64,000 bases of DNA from Paenibacillus xylanexedens (GCF_007676705.1 NZ_VEBF01000003.1:62001-126000); one strand, 5' to 3'. Shown: positions 8,773 to 18,359, counted from the stretch's first letter. Notes: a model not told the origin generated them from the letters alone. Made by a program: numbers and translations.

Positions 8773-10032
8773 TTAGGCTTTCGCCGCTACGTGCTCTTCG
8801 ATCAATGTGGCTACCAAGGATACCGCCTCGTCGATCTCTTCTTTGCTCACATACAGGTTCGGAAGCAAACGAATCACATTCGGTCCTGCCGAGACAAACA
8901 AAATACCGCGTTTTTGCCCAGCAAGCACGATATCGCCTACCGGCTCAGCACATTCGATGCCGACCAGCAATCCCAAGCCACGAACTTCCTTCACAAAGGA
9001 ATTGCCCGCCAGACGATTCCGCAGGGAGCTCATCAGGTATTCACCCATCTCCGCTGCACGCTCTGGCAAACGATCTTCCAGCATCGTTTCAATTGTCGCA
9101 ATGACAACGGATGAAGCGAGCGGTGTTCCGCCAAATGTTGTCGCATGACTGCCTGGCGTGAACGCATCCCGCAAGAAGCCTTTACCCAGCATCGCTCCCA
9201 CAGGGAAACCACTGCCGATACCTTTGGCAACAGTGAACACGTCTGGCTCAATGCCGTAGTGCTCGTGCGCAAACAGTTTGCCTGTACGTCCCATTCCAGT
9301 CTGTACTTCATCGACAATCAGAAGCAAACCGTGCTCGTCACACAATTTCCGTACATGTTTGACGAATTCTGGTTCGACCGGATATACACCACCCTCGGCT
9401 TGAACCATCTCCAGCATAATAGCTGCCGTATTAGGTCCAATTGCCGCTTCCAGTACAGGAATATCGTGCAAAGGTACAGTTACAAATCCGGCTGGCAATG
9501 GCAAAAATCCTTCTTTCACCTTATCCTGTCCAGTTGCTGTCAGTGTCGCAAGCGTCCGTCCATGGAAGGATTGGGCAAAGGTAATCACTTCATACCGATC
9601 TGTGCCTTTCACCTTCTGGTGATAACGACGTGCAACTTTGATAGCTGCTTCGTTCGCTTCAGCGCCACTGTTACAGAAAAACACCGCGTCAGCGCATGTA
9701 TTGGCTGTCAACAATGCTGCTGCTTTCTCCTGGCCCGGAATCTGGAACAGGTTGGATACATGCCACAGCTCATCAATCTGAGCTTTCAGCTTGGCTCCGA
9801 TTTTCTCCGGTGCATGGCCCAGGCTAGTTACAGCGAGTCCGCACATGAAATCAAGATAGCGATTGCCCTGGTCATCCCATAACCAGCTGCCTTTACCTTT
9901 AACCAGACTGATTGGATAACGCGCATACGTTTGGAAAAGCGAGCTTTCCGTCTGTGCCGCTGCCCCTGTTGCTGTTGCGCCCGCTACCGCTGTGCCAGAA
10001 CCTGGCTGTTCGTTGCCTTTTGCCATGACCAT
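8773..10032 (-). CDS. argD: Acetylornithine aminotransferase
   Basis: A PLP-dependent class III aminotransferase that converts N-acetylglutamate semialdehyde to N-acetylornithine. It carries NSGAEANEAAIKVARRYH, the VDEVQTGMGRTGKLF cofactor segment and TVAKGIGSGFPVGAM, which holds the PLP lysine. The first 25 or so residues (rich in Gly, Ala and Thr) are a low-complexity extension before the conserved SLFQTYARYPI start, longer than usual. AAGGAG lies 4 nt before the ATG at 10032 and 10 nt before the ATG at 10026, so either may be used. About 420 residues. Confidence 0.93.
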   Translation of the reverse strand: MVMAKGNEQPGSGTAVAGATATGAAAQTESSLFQTYARYPISLVKGKGSWLWDDQGNRYLDFMCGLAVTSLGHAPEKIGAKLKAQIDELWHVSNLFQIPGQEKAAALLTANTCADAVFFCNSGAEANEAAIKVARRYHQKVKGTDRYEVITFAQSFHGRTLATLTATGQDKVKEGFLPLPAGFVTVPLHDIPVLEAAIGPNTAAIMLEMVQAEGGVYPVEPEFVKHVRKLCDEHGLLLIVDEVQTGMGRTGKLFAHEHYGIEPDVFTVAKGIGSGFPVGAMLGKGFLRDAFTPGSHATTFGGTPLASSVVIATIETMLEDRLPERAAEMGEYLMSSLRNRLAGNSFVKEVRGLGLLVGIECAEPVGDIVLAGQKRGILFVSAGPNVIRLLPNLYVSKEEIDEAVSLVATLIEEHVAAKA

Positions 10033-10136
10033 ATCACTCCTTATTGGTTGGTGCACGCCTAAGGTGAATTAAACATAACACTAAACCACTTCGATTGCCG
10101 TCCATCTTCCGAACGTATGCATACTTCCACTTCGAT

Positions 10137-10256
10137 GACAGAACAACCTTCCGATCGCTGTTATCCCCGGATTTCTTTGATTAATTTTCTAAAGGTTGAA
10201 CTCCAGGGATAAAGGCGCACGCTTCGCTTCTTCAGGTTATTTCTGTCCTCTCCGTT
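10137..10256 (+). repeat. Dispersed hairpin repeat, copy B
   Basis: Runs from GACAGAACAACCTTCCGATC through TTATCCCCGGATTTC, a loop, and a diverged partner arm ending CAGGGATAA, to the conserved GCGCACGCTTCGCTTC and TTTCTGTC. It lies in the 330-nt argD-argB gap and includes outer inverted ends GACAGAA/TTTCTGTC. Confidence 0.85.
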
Positions 10257-10386
10257 CTTGCGTCTTTTCTTCAGATTGGCTCTGCACTCTTCTGTTATCG
10301 CGTTACACCCAGATTCACAAAAAAATCGTGCACATATTTTTATATATAATATAAGGCTATTAAGACCCTAGCGCATCGAGAGCAAA

Positions 10387-11226
10387 TTATTGCATACGGA
10401 TAATTCTTGTTCCGATGATTTCTCCGCCAAGTACTCGGCTCAGAATTTGGGGTTCGCTGCCGTCTACGATGACGACCTCACGTACTTGGCCATGGATACA
10501 TGCGATTGCTGCACGTACTTTGGGAATCATGCCGCCATAGATTTCTCCGGTCTGGATCATGTCCTCAATCTCTTGTACAGATACGGATGGCAGTACTTTT
10601 TTCTCGCCGCCTACGTTCTTCATGATGCCAGGAACGTCAGTCACGACAATCATCCGACTCACGCCGAGATGAGACGCCACTGCACCCGCAGCTGTATCTG
10701 CGTTGATGTTGTAACGCTGTCCGGTTGCATCTACGCCAACTGGTGCGATAACCGGCATATAACCCATGTTAACGATGCCTTGGATAATCTCTGCATTCAC
10801 GCCAGTGACATCGCCTACCCAACCGATCTCTGCGTGGTTTGTAACAGGTTTAGCCTGGATCAGACCCCCGTCCACGCCAGACAAGCCTAGTGCACGACCA
10901 CCCACACGTTGAATCAGACGCACGATCTGTTTGTTGATACTGCCCGCAAGCACCATCTCTACTACGTCCAGTACAGGTTCAGTCGTCTTGCGTAGACCGT
11001 TAACGAATTCAGTTTCGATACCGAGCTTTGCCAGGTTATCCGAGATGGCAGGACCCCCACCATGCACGATAACTGGCTGCGTACCCTGAGACTGCAAATC
11101 ACGCAGATCCGCAAAGAAAGATTCAGGCAACGCTGCGAGCGTACTTCCTCCACATTTCATGACAAACATCTGCTTCTCAGTACCCGCTTCCGTTGCGGTA
11201 CTATCATTTGGCAATGTTGAATTCAA
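10387..11226 (-). CDS. argB: Acetylglutamate kinase
   Basis: Phosphorylates N-acetylglutamate, the second step of the acetylated arginine pathway. The 279-residue amino-acid-kinase fold shows MKCGGSTLAALPE (ATP-binding glycine loop), IVHGGGPAISDNL (substrate loop) and YNINADTAAGAVASHL. A TTG start at 11226 is chosen: AAAGGAG stands 8 nt before it and no better site exists nearby. The first 20 or so residues before FVMKCGGS are a polar extension. In many bacteria this enzyme is feedback-inhibited by arginine, but the long N-terminal helix of the sensitive type is not obvious here. Confidence 0.94.
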   Translation of the reverse strand: MNSTLPNDSTATEAGTEKQMFVMKCGGSTLAALPESFFADLRDLQSQGTQPVIVHGGGPAISDNLAKLGIETEFVNGLRKTTEPVLDVVEMVLAGSINKQIVRLIQRVGGRALGLSGVDGGLIQAKPVTNHAEIGWVGDVTGVNAEIIQGIVNMGYMPVIAPVGVDATGQRYNINADTAAGAVASHLGVSRMIVVTDVPGIMKNVGGEKKVLPSVSVQEIEDMIQTGEIYGGMIPKVRAAIACIHGQVREVVIVDGSEPQILSRVLGGEIIGTRIIRMQ

Positions 11227-11305
11227 GAGAGCAACTCCTTTCGTTCATTTTTTTAAAAACAGATTTAACACTTAATAGATGCTTGACTGAAAGCGGCTGA
11301 ACGTT

Positions 11306-11430
11306 ACAGATCCGGATCGTTCTTTTGATCGCTGTTGTCTCCAGGTTTTTTTGATTCCCTTTTTAAAGGGAAAACCCGGAGACAAAGGCGCACGCTTCGC
11401 TTCTACAGAATCGATTCCGACTCCTCCACT
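11306..11430 (+). repeat. Dispersed hairpin repeat, copy C (covarying stem)
   Basis: Inner stem TTGTCTCCAGGTTTT pairs with AAAACCCGGAGACAA. Compared with copy E (TTATCCCCTGATTTC with GAAATCAGGGGATAA), at least three stem positions have changed on both arms so that pairing is kept. GCGCACGCTTCGCTTCTAC follows as in the other copies; the right outer end is diverged. It lies in the argB-argJ gap. Confidence 0.8.
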
Positions 11431-11556
11431 GCCTTCGCCAGTTGTCAAACACAAAGGTTGAGTTTAAATCTCATATTTAATTTTCAACATATTTTACGAA
11501 GCAGCTTCTCTTAGGAAAGCTGCATTCTCCGTACCGTGTAAAAGTAATAATTCTTA

Positions 11557-12795
11557 TTACGTGCGGTATGCTGCGTTAATTCGGACGTAGTCATACGTCA
11601 GGTCACAGCCCCAGGCCGTTGCAGTTCCTTCGCCGTGGTGCAGATCCACCACAATGCGAACCGTATCAGTTTGTAAATACGCCAGTGCCGCTTCTTCGTC
11701 GAATACGACTGGGCGGGACTGCGCGAGTACCGAGATCTCTCCCAAACGGATATCCACGGTATCCGGGTTCACCGGCTGTCCTGCACGCCCTACGGCTGCA
11801 ATAATCCGTCCCCAGTTGGCATCAGCGCCGAACATGGCGGATTTCACCAGACTGGAACCAATGACGGTTTTGGCAATCGCTTGTGCGGACTCATCACTTA
11901 CCGCACCTGCAACTTCTACCTCAACCAATTTGGTTGCTCCTTCGCCATCGCGAGCAATGGCTTTGGCCAGCACTTGGCATACATAGGTGAATCCAGCTGC
12001 AAAAGCGTCCCAATCCGGGTGCTCCATCGTCAGCTCTTCATTGCCTGCATACCCACTAGACATGGCTACCAGCATGTCATTCGTACTTGTATCTCCATCT
12101 ACAGTAATCATGTTGAATGTATGATTCGTTGCCTGGCGCAGCAGGCGCTGCAACGCTTCTGCACCAATGACCGCGTCAGAGGTCATGAAAGCGAGCATTG
12201 TCGCCATATTCGGGTGAATCATACCCGAGCCTTTGGCGGCACCCGCAATCGTAACCGTCTTGCCGTTAACCATAACGGAGACGCAGGCTTCCTTTTTCAC
12301 CAAATCCGTTGTCAGAATCGCTTGTGAAAATTGTTCCGCCTCATTTAACTCCTTGCCCAGTTGCTTCGGAAGCGCCTTGATGCCTGAATGTACAGCATCC
12401 ATCTTGAGCAATTCACCAATGACACCTGTGGAAGCCACAGCAACGTCCTCTTCTGCCACACCCAACTCACGCGCAGCGGCTGAACGCATCGCATAAGCAT
12501 CTTCTTCACCTTGTTGCCCTGTACATGCATTGGCGTTGCCGCTATTAACAATGACAGCCTGAAGGCGCCCATTGCTCAAGCTTTCGCGCGTTACTTTGAG
12601 TGGCGCCGCCTGAAACACGTTCGTTGTATACACAGCAGCAGCTGTAGCCGGTACCTCACAGCGGATCGCTCCAATGTCATTGCGAGATGTTTTTTTCAAT
12701 CCGCAGTGAAGTCCACCCGCAGTGAACCCCCCCGGAGTTACAATTGTTCCGTTCTCAATCACGGTAAAAGTCTGTTGCTCCACATTCGTTCCCAT
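11557..12795 (-). CDS. argJ: Bifunctional ornithine acetyltransferase / N-acetylglutamate synthase
   Basis: Moves the acetyl group from acetylornithine to glutamate, which makes the pathway cyclic, and may also make N-acetylglutamate from acetyl-CoA. The 412-residue precursor has the self-cleavage site KGSGMIHPNMATMLAF; cleavage between Ala and Thr (about residue 197) gives the alpha and beta chains, with Thr as nucleophile. Presence of argJ with no argA or argE nearby agrees with the cyclic route. The ATG follows GGGGGAT. It lies 129 nt after argC. Confidence 0.95.
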   Translation of the reverse strand: MGTNVEQQTFTVIENGTIVTPGGFTAGGLHCGLKKTSRNDIGAIRCEVPATAAAVYTTNVFQAAPLKVTRESLSNGRLQAVIVNSGNANACTGQQGEEDAYAMRSAAARELGVAEEDVAVASTGVIGELLKMDAVHSGIKALPKQLGKELNEAEQFSQAILTTDLVKKEACVSVMVNGKTVTIAGAAKGSGMIHPNMATMLAFMTSDAVIGAEALQRLLRQATNHTFNMITVDGDTSTNDMLVAMSSGYAGNEELTMEHPDWDAFAAGFTYVCQVLAKAIARDGEGATKLVEVEVAGAVSDESAQAIAKTVIGSSLVKSAMFGADANWGRIIAAVGRAGQPVNPDTVDIRLGEISVLAQSRPVVFDEEAALAYLQTDTVRIVVDLHHGEGTATAWGCDLTYDYVRINAAYRT

Positions 12796-12924
12796 ATCAT
12801 ATCCCCCGTATGCGTTCAGCTATATGCTGATGATCGCCTGCTTAACCTGATCCGTTCTCCTTAAGTGACTCCGAGAATGCACTTTTACATCGAATGTAAC
12901 AATGCTCCTCTTGAATTTCATTCC

Positions 12925-13974
12925 TTATGGATATACCGGTGTCATGTTCAGCCCGAGGTTCTCCTCCCATCCCATCATCAGGTTCATATTTTGAATCGCT
13001 TGCCCGGAAGCACCCTTCACCAGGTTGTCGATGACCGAAATAATCGTCAAACGCCCTGTGCGAGGATCTACCGCAAATCCGATATCACAATAGTTGGATC
13101 CGTACACTTCTTTGGTAGAAGGCCAGATACCCGGTTCACGTACACGTACGAAAGGTCTGTTCTCATAATATTTGCGGTACAAATCCACGATCTCCCGGTC
13201 ACTGTGTTCCCCCACGAGGCTGGCATACATCGTACTCATGATTCCACGTGTCATTGGCACCAGATGTGTTGTGAAGGTAACCGTAACAGGCGTTCCCGTT
13301 ATACTGCCAAGCACTTGTTCAATCTCGGGAATATGTTGATGTTTATTCAGTTTATAGGCTTTGAAATTCTCATTCATCTCTGCATAATGGGTCGTCAAAC
13401 TTGCTCCTCGTCCCGCTCCCGATACGCCCGATTTGGCATCAATGATAATGGTGGATGGATCAATCCATCCCGCTTCTACCGCAGGAATAAGTCCGAGAAG
13501 TGTAGCGGTCGGATAACAGCCTGGATTGGAAATAAAGTTTTTGCCCTTCACTTCATCTCCGTACACCTCAGCCATTCCATACACCGCTTGTTCCAGCAAC
13601 TCACTCGGTGGAGCCGGGTGTTTATACCACTCTTCATACACTGCTCCATCTTTGAGTCTGAAATCACCAGACAGATCTATGACCTTAAGCCCTGCTGCCA
13701 GCAGGCTTGGTACGAGCTTCGCACTTACGCCGGACGGGGTCGCTGTGAATACCAGATCTGCACGACTCGCAATTTCAGCCGGATCGACGCCGTCGAGCGG
13801 CCTGTGAATCACGTCCGTCAAATGCGGAAACCCATCTGCGATGGATTCACCACTGCTCGATGATGAGATCACCGATGTGATTTCAACCAGCGGATGGTTC
13901 TGGAAAAAACGAATCAGCTCCACCCCGCCGTAGCCGGTGGAACCGACGATTGCCACTTTTAATTTGTTATTCAC
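12925..13974 (-). CDS. argC: N-acetyl-gamma-glutamyl-phosphate reductase
   Basis: NADPH-dependent reduction of acetylglutamyl phosphate to the semialdehyde. The protein begins VNNKLKVAIVGSTGYGG, a Rossmann NADP loop, and has SNPGCYPTATLLGLIP with the catalytic cysteine, plus a late HxxE-type segment. The GTG at 13974, with GGGGGAG a few nt upstream, gives 349 residues, the usual length; in-frame codons further upstream lack a ribosome site. It is the first gene of the operon, with a promoter and ARG-box-like site about 100 nt upstream. Confidence 0.95.
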   Translation of the reverse strand: MNNKLKVAIVGSTGYGGVELIRFFQNHPLVEITSVISSSSSGESIADGFPHLTDVIHRPLDGVDPAEIASRADLVFTATPSGVSAKLVPSLLAAGLKVIDLSGDFRLKDGAVYEEWYKHPAPPSELLEQAVYGMAEVYGDEVKGKNFISNPGCYPTATLLGLIPAVEAGWIDPSTIIIDAKSGVSGAGRGASLTTHYAEMNENFKAYKLNKHQHIPEIEQVLGSITGTPVTVTFTTHLVPMTRGIMSTMYASLVGEHSDREIVDLYRKYYENRPFVRVREPGIWPSTKEVYGSNYCDIGFAVDPRTGRLTIISVIDNLVKGASGQAIQNMNLMMGWEENLGLNMTPVYP

Positions 13975-14067
13975 TCTCGCTCCCCCAATCTCGATGTATG
14001 CGCTACTTGTGCTATGCCATCCCTTAATAAGGTCCGAACACAGCAATTCCGTCGCTTATATGCATAT

Positions 14068-14105
14068 TTGTGTATTATTATACAACTCTGGTTATATAAA
14101 TACAA
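14068..14105 (-). promoter_or_regulatory. arg operon promoter overlapping an ARG-box-like palindrome
   Basis: On the minus strand TTGTAT (14100-14105), 17 nt, then TATAAT (14077-14082) form a good sigma-A promoter. The -10 lies inside TTGTATAATAATACACAA (14068-14085), which resembles the palindromic AT-rich ARG box bound by ArgR/AhrC repressors. Arginine-dependent repression is therefore likely; the repressor gene is not in this window. The leader to argC is about 95 nt and no T-box is seen. Confidence 0.65.
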
Positions 14106-14259
14106 CACTCTATCATCAATTTCACATGGATTTCCATCCAATCCGAACATATCTTTTTTAACATCCGGGACGAATAGGTATACATCTGTTAAAATACGTA
14201 TTAGTAGGAAACATTACAATCAGGGTCTCATTCATAACTAACCTGCTAATCAAGGACAT

Positions 14260-15753
14260 ATGAATAGATTCATGATCGTCATTATGAGGACGTGGGGGAC
14301 TATAGTGCATATCGAATCCATTTTACTTATTGTACTCCTGGGCCTGAATATTATTTTTGCCGCAGCAGTCGTTTTCTTCGAACGGAAGGATGCTAGCGCT
14401 TCCTGGGCTTGGCTGCTCGTCTTGAACTTTATTCCGGTGTTTGGGTTTGTACTTTATCTTCTAACCGGTCAGAACCTGACCCGATACCGGCTTTTCCAAT
14501 GGAAAGAACGTAAGAAGCTCGGGCTAGAGGAACGTATTGAAGCCCAGCTCACGCAGTTGCACGATAACCGCACCCCTTTCCGCAACCATGCAACCGAGAG
14601 TAGCCAGGATATGATCTATATGAACCTGAAGCAGAACGGTGCTCTGTTAACAGAGGACAATGCGGTCGAGATCATTACGGATGGAACAGACAAATTCCAG
14701 CGGCTCCTGGACGACATCGAAGCGGCTCAGGATCACGTGCACGTTCAATACTACATTTATAGAGGCGACCGGCTGGGCAAAAAAATCCGGGATGCACTTA
14801 TCCGCAAAGCGCGGGAAGGCATCAAAGTCCGATTACTGTATGACGCGCTCGGATCACGGCGGGTATCCAAACGCTTTTTCAAAGAATTGCGCGAAGCAGG
14901 CGGTCTGGTTGAAGTCTTTTTCCCATCCAAATTCAGTCTGATCAACTTGCGAATGAACTACCGGAACCACCGGAAGATTGTCATCATCGATGGTAACCTT
15001 GGATACACGGGCGGGTTTAATGTCGGAGATGAGTATCTGGGCTTGAACTCGAAATTCGGTTACTGGCGTGACACACATCTGCGTATTCAAGGGAACGCCG
15101 TTCATGCGCTGCAGACCCGTTTTCTCCTGGATTGGAATGAAGCGTCCAAGCAACACGACACACCTTATGTTCCCGCGCATTTCCCTCATATTGAGGGCAC
15201 AGGAAAGATTGCCATGCAGATTGTCTCCAGTGGACCGGATGCAGAGACCGAGCATATCAAGAACAGTTATCTTAAGATGATTAACGGGGCCAAACAATCG
15301 ATTCTGATTCAAACGCCTTATTTTATCCCGGATGCCAGTGTATTCGAAGCTATTCGTCTCGCGTGTCTGTCCGGCATTGATGTTCGCATCATGATTCCAA
15401 ATAAGCCCGACCATGCTTTCGTATATTGGGCTACGTTATCTTATATTGGTGAGTTGTTGAAGGTTGGCGCCAAAGTATTTATATACGACAATGGTTTCAT
15501 TCATGCCAAAACACTTATCATTGACAGTTTGGTTGCATCTGTCGGAACCGCCAATATTGACTACCGCAGTTTCCGGTTAAACTTTGAGGTTAATGCTTTT
15601 ATGTACGATGAGACGATTGCGACAGCTCTTGTACATACCTTTGAGCATGACCTGCATGTCTCGCGGGAGATGACGCTTGAGGAATACAAAAAACGCAGTC
15701 TGATCATCCGCTTCAAAGAAGCGATTTCCCGTCTGCTGTCTCCGATTCTGTAG
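14260..15753 (+). CDS. cls: Cardiolipin synthase, phospholipase D family
   Basis: Makes cardiolipin at the membrane from two phosphatidylglycerol molecules. Two N-terminal hydrophobic segments (IESILLIVLLGLNIIFAAAV and SWAWLLVLNFIPVFGFVLYL) are followed by two PLD HKD motifs: NHRKIVIIDGNLGYTGGFN in the first half and FIHAKTLIIDSLVASVGTAN in the second, each with the trailing Gly/Asn pattern. Total 497 residues if the ATG at 14260 is used. A GTG at 14305 behind GGGGGA is an alternative start that removes 15 residues before the first TMS. It stands alone on the plus strand, divergent from argC, and is followed by a repeat and a terminator. Confidence 0.92.
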   Translation: MNRFMIVIMRTWGTIVHIESILLIVLLGLNIIFAAAVVFFERKDASASWAWLLVLNFIPVFGFVLYLLTGQNLTRYRLFQWKERKKLGLEERIEAQLTQLHDNRTPFRNHATESSQDMIYMNLKQNGALLTEDNAVEIITDGTDKFQRLLDDIEAAQDHVHVQYYIYRGDRLGKKIRDALIRKAREGIKVRLLYDALGSRRVSKRFFKELREAGGLVEVFFPSKFSLINLRMNYRNHRKIVIIDGNLGYTGGFNVGDEYLGLNSKFGYWRDTHLRIQGNAVHALQTRFLLDWNEASKQHDTPYVPAHFPHIEGTGKIAMQIVSSGPDAETEHIKNSYLKMINGAKQSILIQTPYFIPDASVFEAIRLACLSGIDVRIMIPNKPDHAFVYWATLSYIGELLKVGAKVFIYDNGFIHAKTLIIDSLVASVGTANIDYRSFRLNFEVNAFMYDETIATALVHTFEHDLHVSREMTLEEYKKRSLIIRFKEAISRLLSPIL

Positions 15754-15767
15754 CGGTGGCACTCCAA

Positions 15768-15854
15768 TGACAGAATCGCCTTCCGAAGTAGCTTTCCTTC
15801 AGAAAGCTTTTAGGCGAACGCTTCGCTTCTTCAGGCTATTTCTGTCTTCTCCGT
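15768..15854 (+). repeat. Dispersed hairpin repeat, copy D (short variant)
   Basis: GACAGAATCGCCTTCCGAAG starts the element as in copy B, but the inner hairpin is the short AGCTTTCCTTCAGAAAGCTT instead of the TTATCCCC stem. GCGAACGCTTCGCTTCTTC and TTTCTGTC then follow as usual. It begins 14 nt after the cls stop codon. Confidence 0.8.
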
Positions 15855-15888
15855 TATCGTTATGTTTAGTTGAAATTATAGTAATAGT

Positions 15889-15946
15889 AAAAAAACAGGC
15901 ACATCCTCTCCCGTCATTTCGGAGAAGGATGTGCCTGTTTTTTCTT
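15889..15946. terminator. Bidirectional terminator between cls and the yitT-like gene
   Basis: AACAGGCACATCCT pairs with AGGATGTGCCTGTT around a loop of about 17 nt. An A-run precedes and a T-run follows, so it can act on both converging transcripts. Confidence 0.88.
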
Positions 15947-16003
15947 GTCTTGAACTTCCAAACTAATGAGCCTACACGGCTCACTTGCTATTTTCTTACG
16001 TTG

Positions 16004-16912
16004 TCATACATGTTCTCCCCGCTTAAAGCCTTCGCCAAGCACTTCGTGCGCGTTACTGATAATGACAAAAGCTCCCGGGTCCACAGACCGGATCAACGCT
16101 TTGAGTCTAGGAACCTCATTTTGCCCAACCACGACCATCAGTACTGTTCGTTGATCGTCAGTGTAACCGCCTTTGGCTTCCAGCTTCGTCAATCCGCGAT
16201 CCAAGTCATCCAGAATCACTTTGCTAATCGCTTCCGTCTGGTTGGAGATAATATAAGCCACCTTAGAGAAGCCGAGCCCCATCTCAACGGCATCGATCAC
16301 TTTACCGGTAACATACAACCCAATCAACGCATAGAGAGACTGTTCCAATGACAATACAAAAGCAGCCATAATAATAACAGTGGCATCCATAATGACTACA
16401 CATAGAGAGTAACTCAGGCCACTGTATTTCTGCACGATTCTGGCAAGAATGCTCATGCCGCCTGTTGATCCTCTACCTCGATATACAATTCCGATCCCAA
16501 GACCAACGCCAATTCCTCCATACAGTGACCCTAGTAGCGGATTCGTTGTTGGAATCGCCCAATCCTTCGTAAGATAGACTAACAGTGGCAGGACAATACT
16601 TCCCAGTACTGAGCGAACACCATACTGCTTGCCAATGAGCAGGAAACCCGCGATCAGGAGTGGAATGTTAATTGCCCATTGGGTGTATGCCGGCTCCAGA
16701 TTGAGCCACTCCTTGCCCAGGATTGATAACCCTGATACCCCACCCGAAGCGATCTGATTCGGTAATAAAAATAAATTAAAGGCCACTGCGATTAAAAACG
16801 AACCTACAATGATGGATACCGTATCCACCACGTTCCTCCATGGACCATTGAGTGGAATGAGGCTAGTTATCCTCTTTTTGCGATTATTGTGAAGTTGTGA
16901 TCGTTGTTGCAT
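16004..16912 (-). CDS. YitT family membrane protein with DUF2179 domain
   Basis: About 302 residues. An N-terminal basic stretch is followed by five to six transmembrane segments (including VDTVSIIVGSFLIAVAFNLF and WAINIPLLIAGFLLIG), the YitT membrane domain. The C-terminal soluble DUF2179 domain (KVAYIISNQTEAISKVILDD... to the end) has the alpha/beta pattern that suggests ligand sensing. The ATG at 16912 sits behind AAAGGAG. Function of the family is not settled; some members affect spore formation or transport in Bacillota. It is separated from prfB by only about 90 nt, but has its own ribosome site and ends at a strong terminator. Confidence 0.8.
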   Translation of the reverse strand: MQQRSQLHNNRKKRITSLIPLNGPWRNVVDTVSIIVGSFLIAVAFNLFLLPNQIASGGVSGLSILGKEWLNLEPAYTQWAINIPLLIAGFLLIGKQYGVRSVLGSIVLPLLVYLTKDWAIPTTNPLLGSLYGGIGVGLGIGIVYRGRGSTGGMSILARIVQKYSGLSYSLCVVIMDATVIIMAAFVLSLEQSLYALIGLYVTGKVIDAVEMGLGFSKVAYIISNQTEAISKVILDDLDRGLTKLEAKGGYTDDQRTVLMVVVGQNEVPRLKALIRSVDPGAFVIISNAHEVLGEGFKRGEHV

Positions 16913-17005
16913 GTCATCTTGCTCTCCTTTTGTCTGTAAACTCAAAAAAAGCTCCTGTACACACCAGCATACGCCTACACGTATGGGTCCATACAGGAAC
17001 TTATA

Positions 17006-18119
17006 TTAATCGGTTTCTACTTTAATCTGGCTACGCAAATAACCATCGATGAATGCATCGAGGTCGCCGTCCATTACTGCTCCTGTATTTCCAGTCTCTA
17101 CGCTTGTACGGTGATCCTTTACCATACTATAGGGATGGAACACATAGGAGCGAATCTGGCTACCCCATGAAATATCCGACTGATCTCCTCGGATTTCATC
17201 CAGCTGTTGTTTTTGCTCTTCAATTTTGCGCTCATACAATTTCGAACGGAGCATCGTCATCGCTCGCTCACGGTTCTTGATCTGTGAACGTTCATTCTGA
17301 CACGTTACAACCACACCTGTCGGAAGGTGAGTAATCCGCACGGCAGAGTCGGTGGTATTGATATGCTGTCCACCCGCGCCACTTGCCCGGTACGTATCAA
17401 TCTTGAGATCCTCTGTGCGAATGTCCAATTCAATCGTATCATCAATCTCCGGTACCACATCACAGGATACGAAGGACGTATGTCTACGGCCTGATGAGTC
17501 AAAAGGAGATATCCGCACCAGTCGGTGTACACCCTTCTCGGCTTTCAGATAGCCATAAGCGTTATGTCCCTTGATCGACAACGTAACACTTTTGATCCCA
17601 GCCTCATCACCTGGCAGATAATCCAGTACCTCAACCTTGAAACCACGCTTCTCGGACCAACGTGTATACATCCGGAGCAGCATCTGTCCCCAGTCTTGAG
17701 ACTCGGTACCACCCGCACCCGGATGAAGCTCCAGAATCGCATTCATCTTGTCATACGGCTGATTCAGGAGTAGTTGAAGTTCGAACTCTGCAACCTTGTT
17801 CACGATCGCTGTAATACTGTTGCCAATCTCGGATGCGAGGTCTTCATCGCCTTCTTCGTCCGCCAGTTCAATCATCATCACCGCATCATCATAATCTTGT
17901 TGAAGTTTGGTGTACTGATCCACAGATCCCTTCACCGCGTTTAGCTCAGCGATTACGGATTGTGCCTTGTCACTGTCGTCCCAGAAATCCGGGGCAGACA
18001 TCTTCACTTCGAAGTTGCCGATCATCTCTTGCTTCAGATCTAAGTCAAAGAGACCCCCTAAGGTTTGTTAGTTTCTTGCCTATTTCACGCAGGTCATGCT
18101 TCACGTTTGGATCGATCAT
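17006..18119 (-). CDS. prfB: Peptide chain release factor 2 (programmed +1 frameshift)
   Basis: RF2 recognises UGA and UAA stop codons and releases the finished protein. The first frame starts at the ATG at 18119 behind AGAGGA (MIDPNVKHDLREIGKKLTNL...) and meets TGA at 18045-18047. The sequence AGGGGGTCTCTTTGAC is the classic autoregulatory +1 frameshift site: internal SD, CUU slip codon, UGA, C. The second frame then runs to 17006 and carries the GGQ loop (ASGAGGQHINTTDSAVRITH) and the SPFDSSGRRHTSF segment of RF2, whose SPF is the stop-codon tripeptide. Low RF2 favours the frameshift, so synthesis is self-adjusting. It lies downstream of secA as in B. subtilis. Confidence 0.95.
18040..18062 (-). 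promoter_or_regulatory. RF2 programmed frameshift signal
   Basis: Minus-strand AGGGGG acts as an internal Shine-Dalgarno site 3 nt before CTT TGA C. This arrangement is the conserved RF2 recoding signal. Confidence 0.93.
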
Positions 18120-18359
18120 GTGCAATTCCTCTTTTCATTAAGATAAGCTCCCCGCATCCAGGGCATTCCTCCAGATCAAGTATCCGATGCGCCACCTGGT
18201 GTTGAGATTACTGGTGTATCAGTATATCTCTTCTCCGTGATCATGGTCATATTACTATAACTATGCACCATTAACCGGTTTTGCATCCTTCACTTCATCC
18301 TATGGAATACCCGGCTGCGAGGAGCCGTTCATGTCATTCGTGTATAGAAAAACCTTTGA

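Noticed and set aside
12865..13863. A 332-codon open frame on the plus strand opposite argC
   Set aside because: It mirrors argC, has no ribosome site and has unlikely composition.
13975..14259. T-box leader for the arg operon
   Set aside because: The leader is only about 95 nt, with no T-box sequence or terminator; the ARG-box-like palindrome explains control better.
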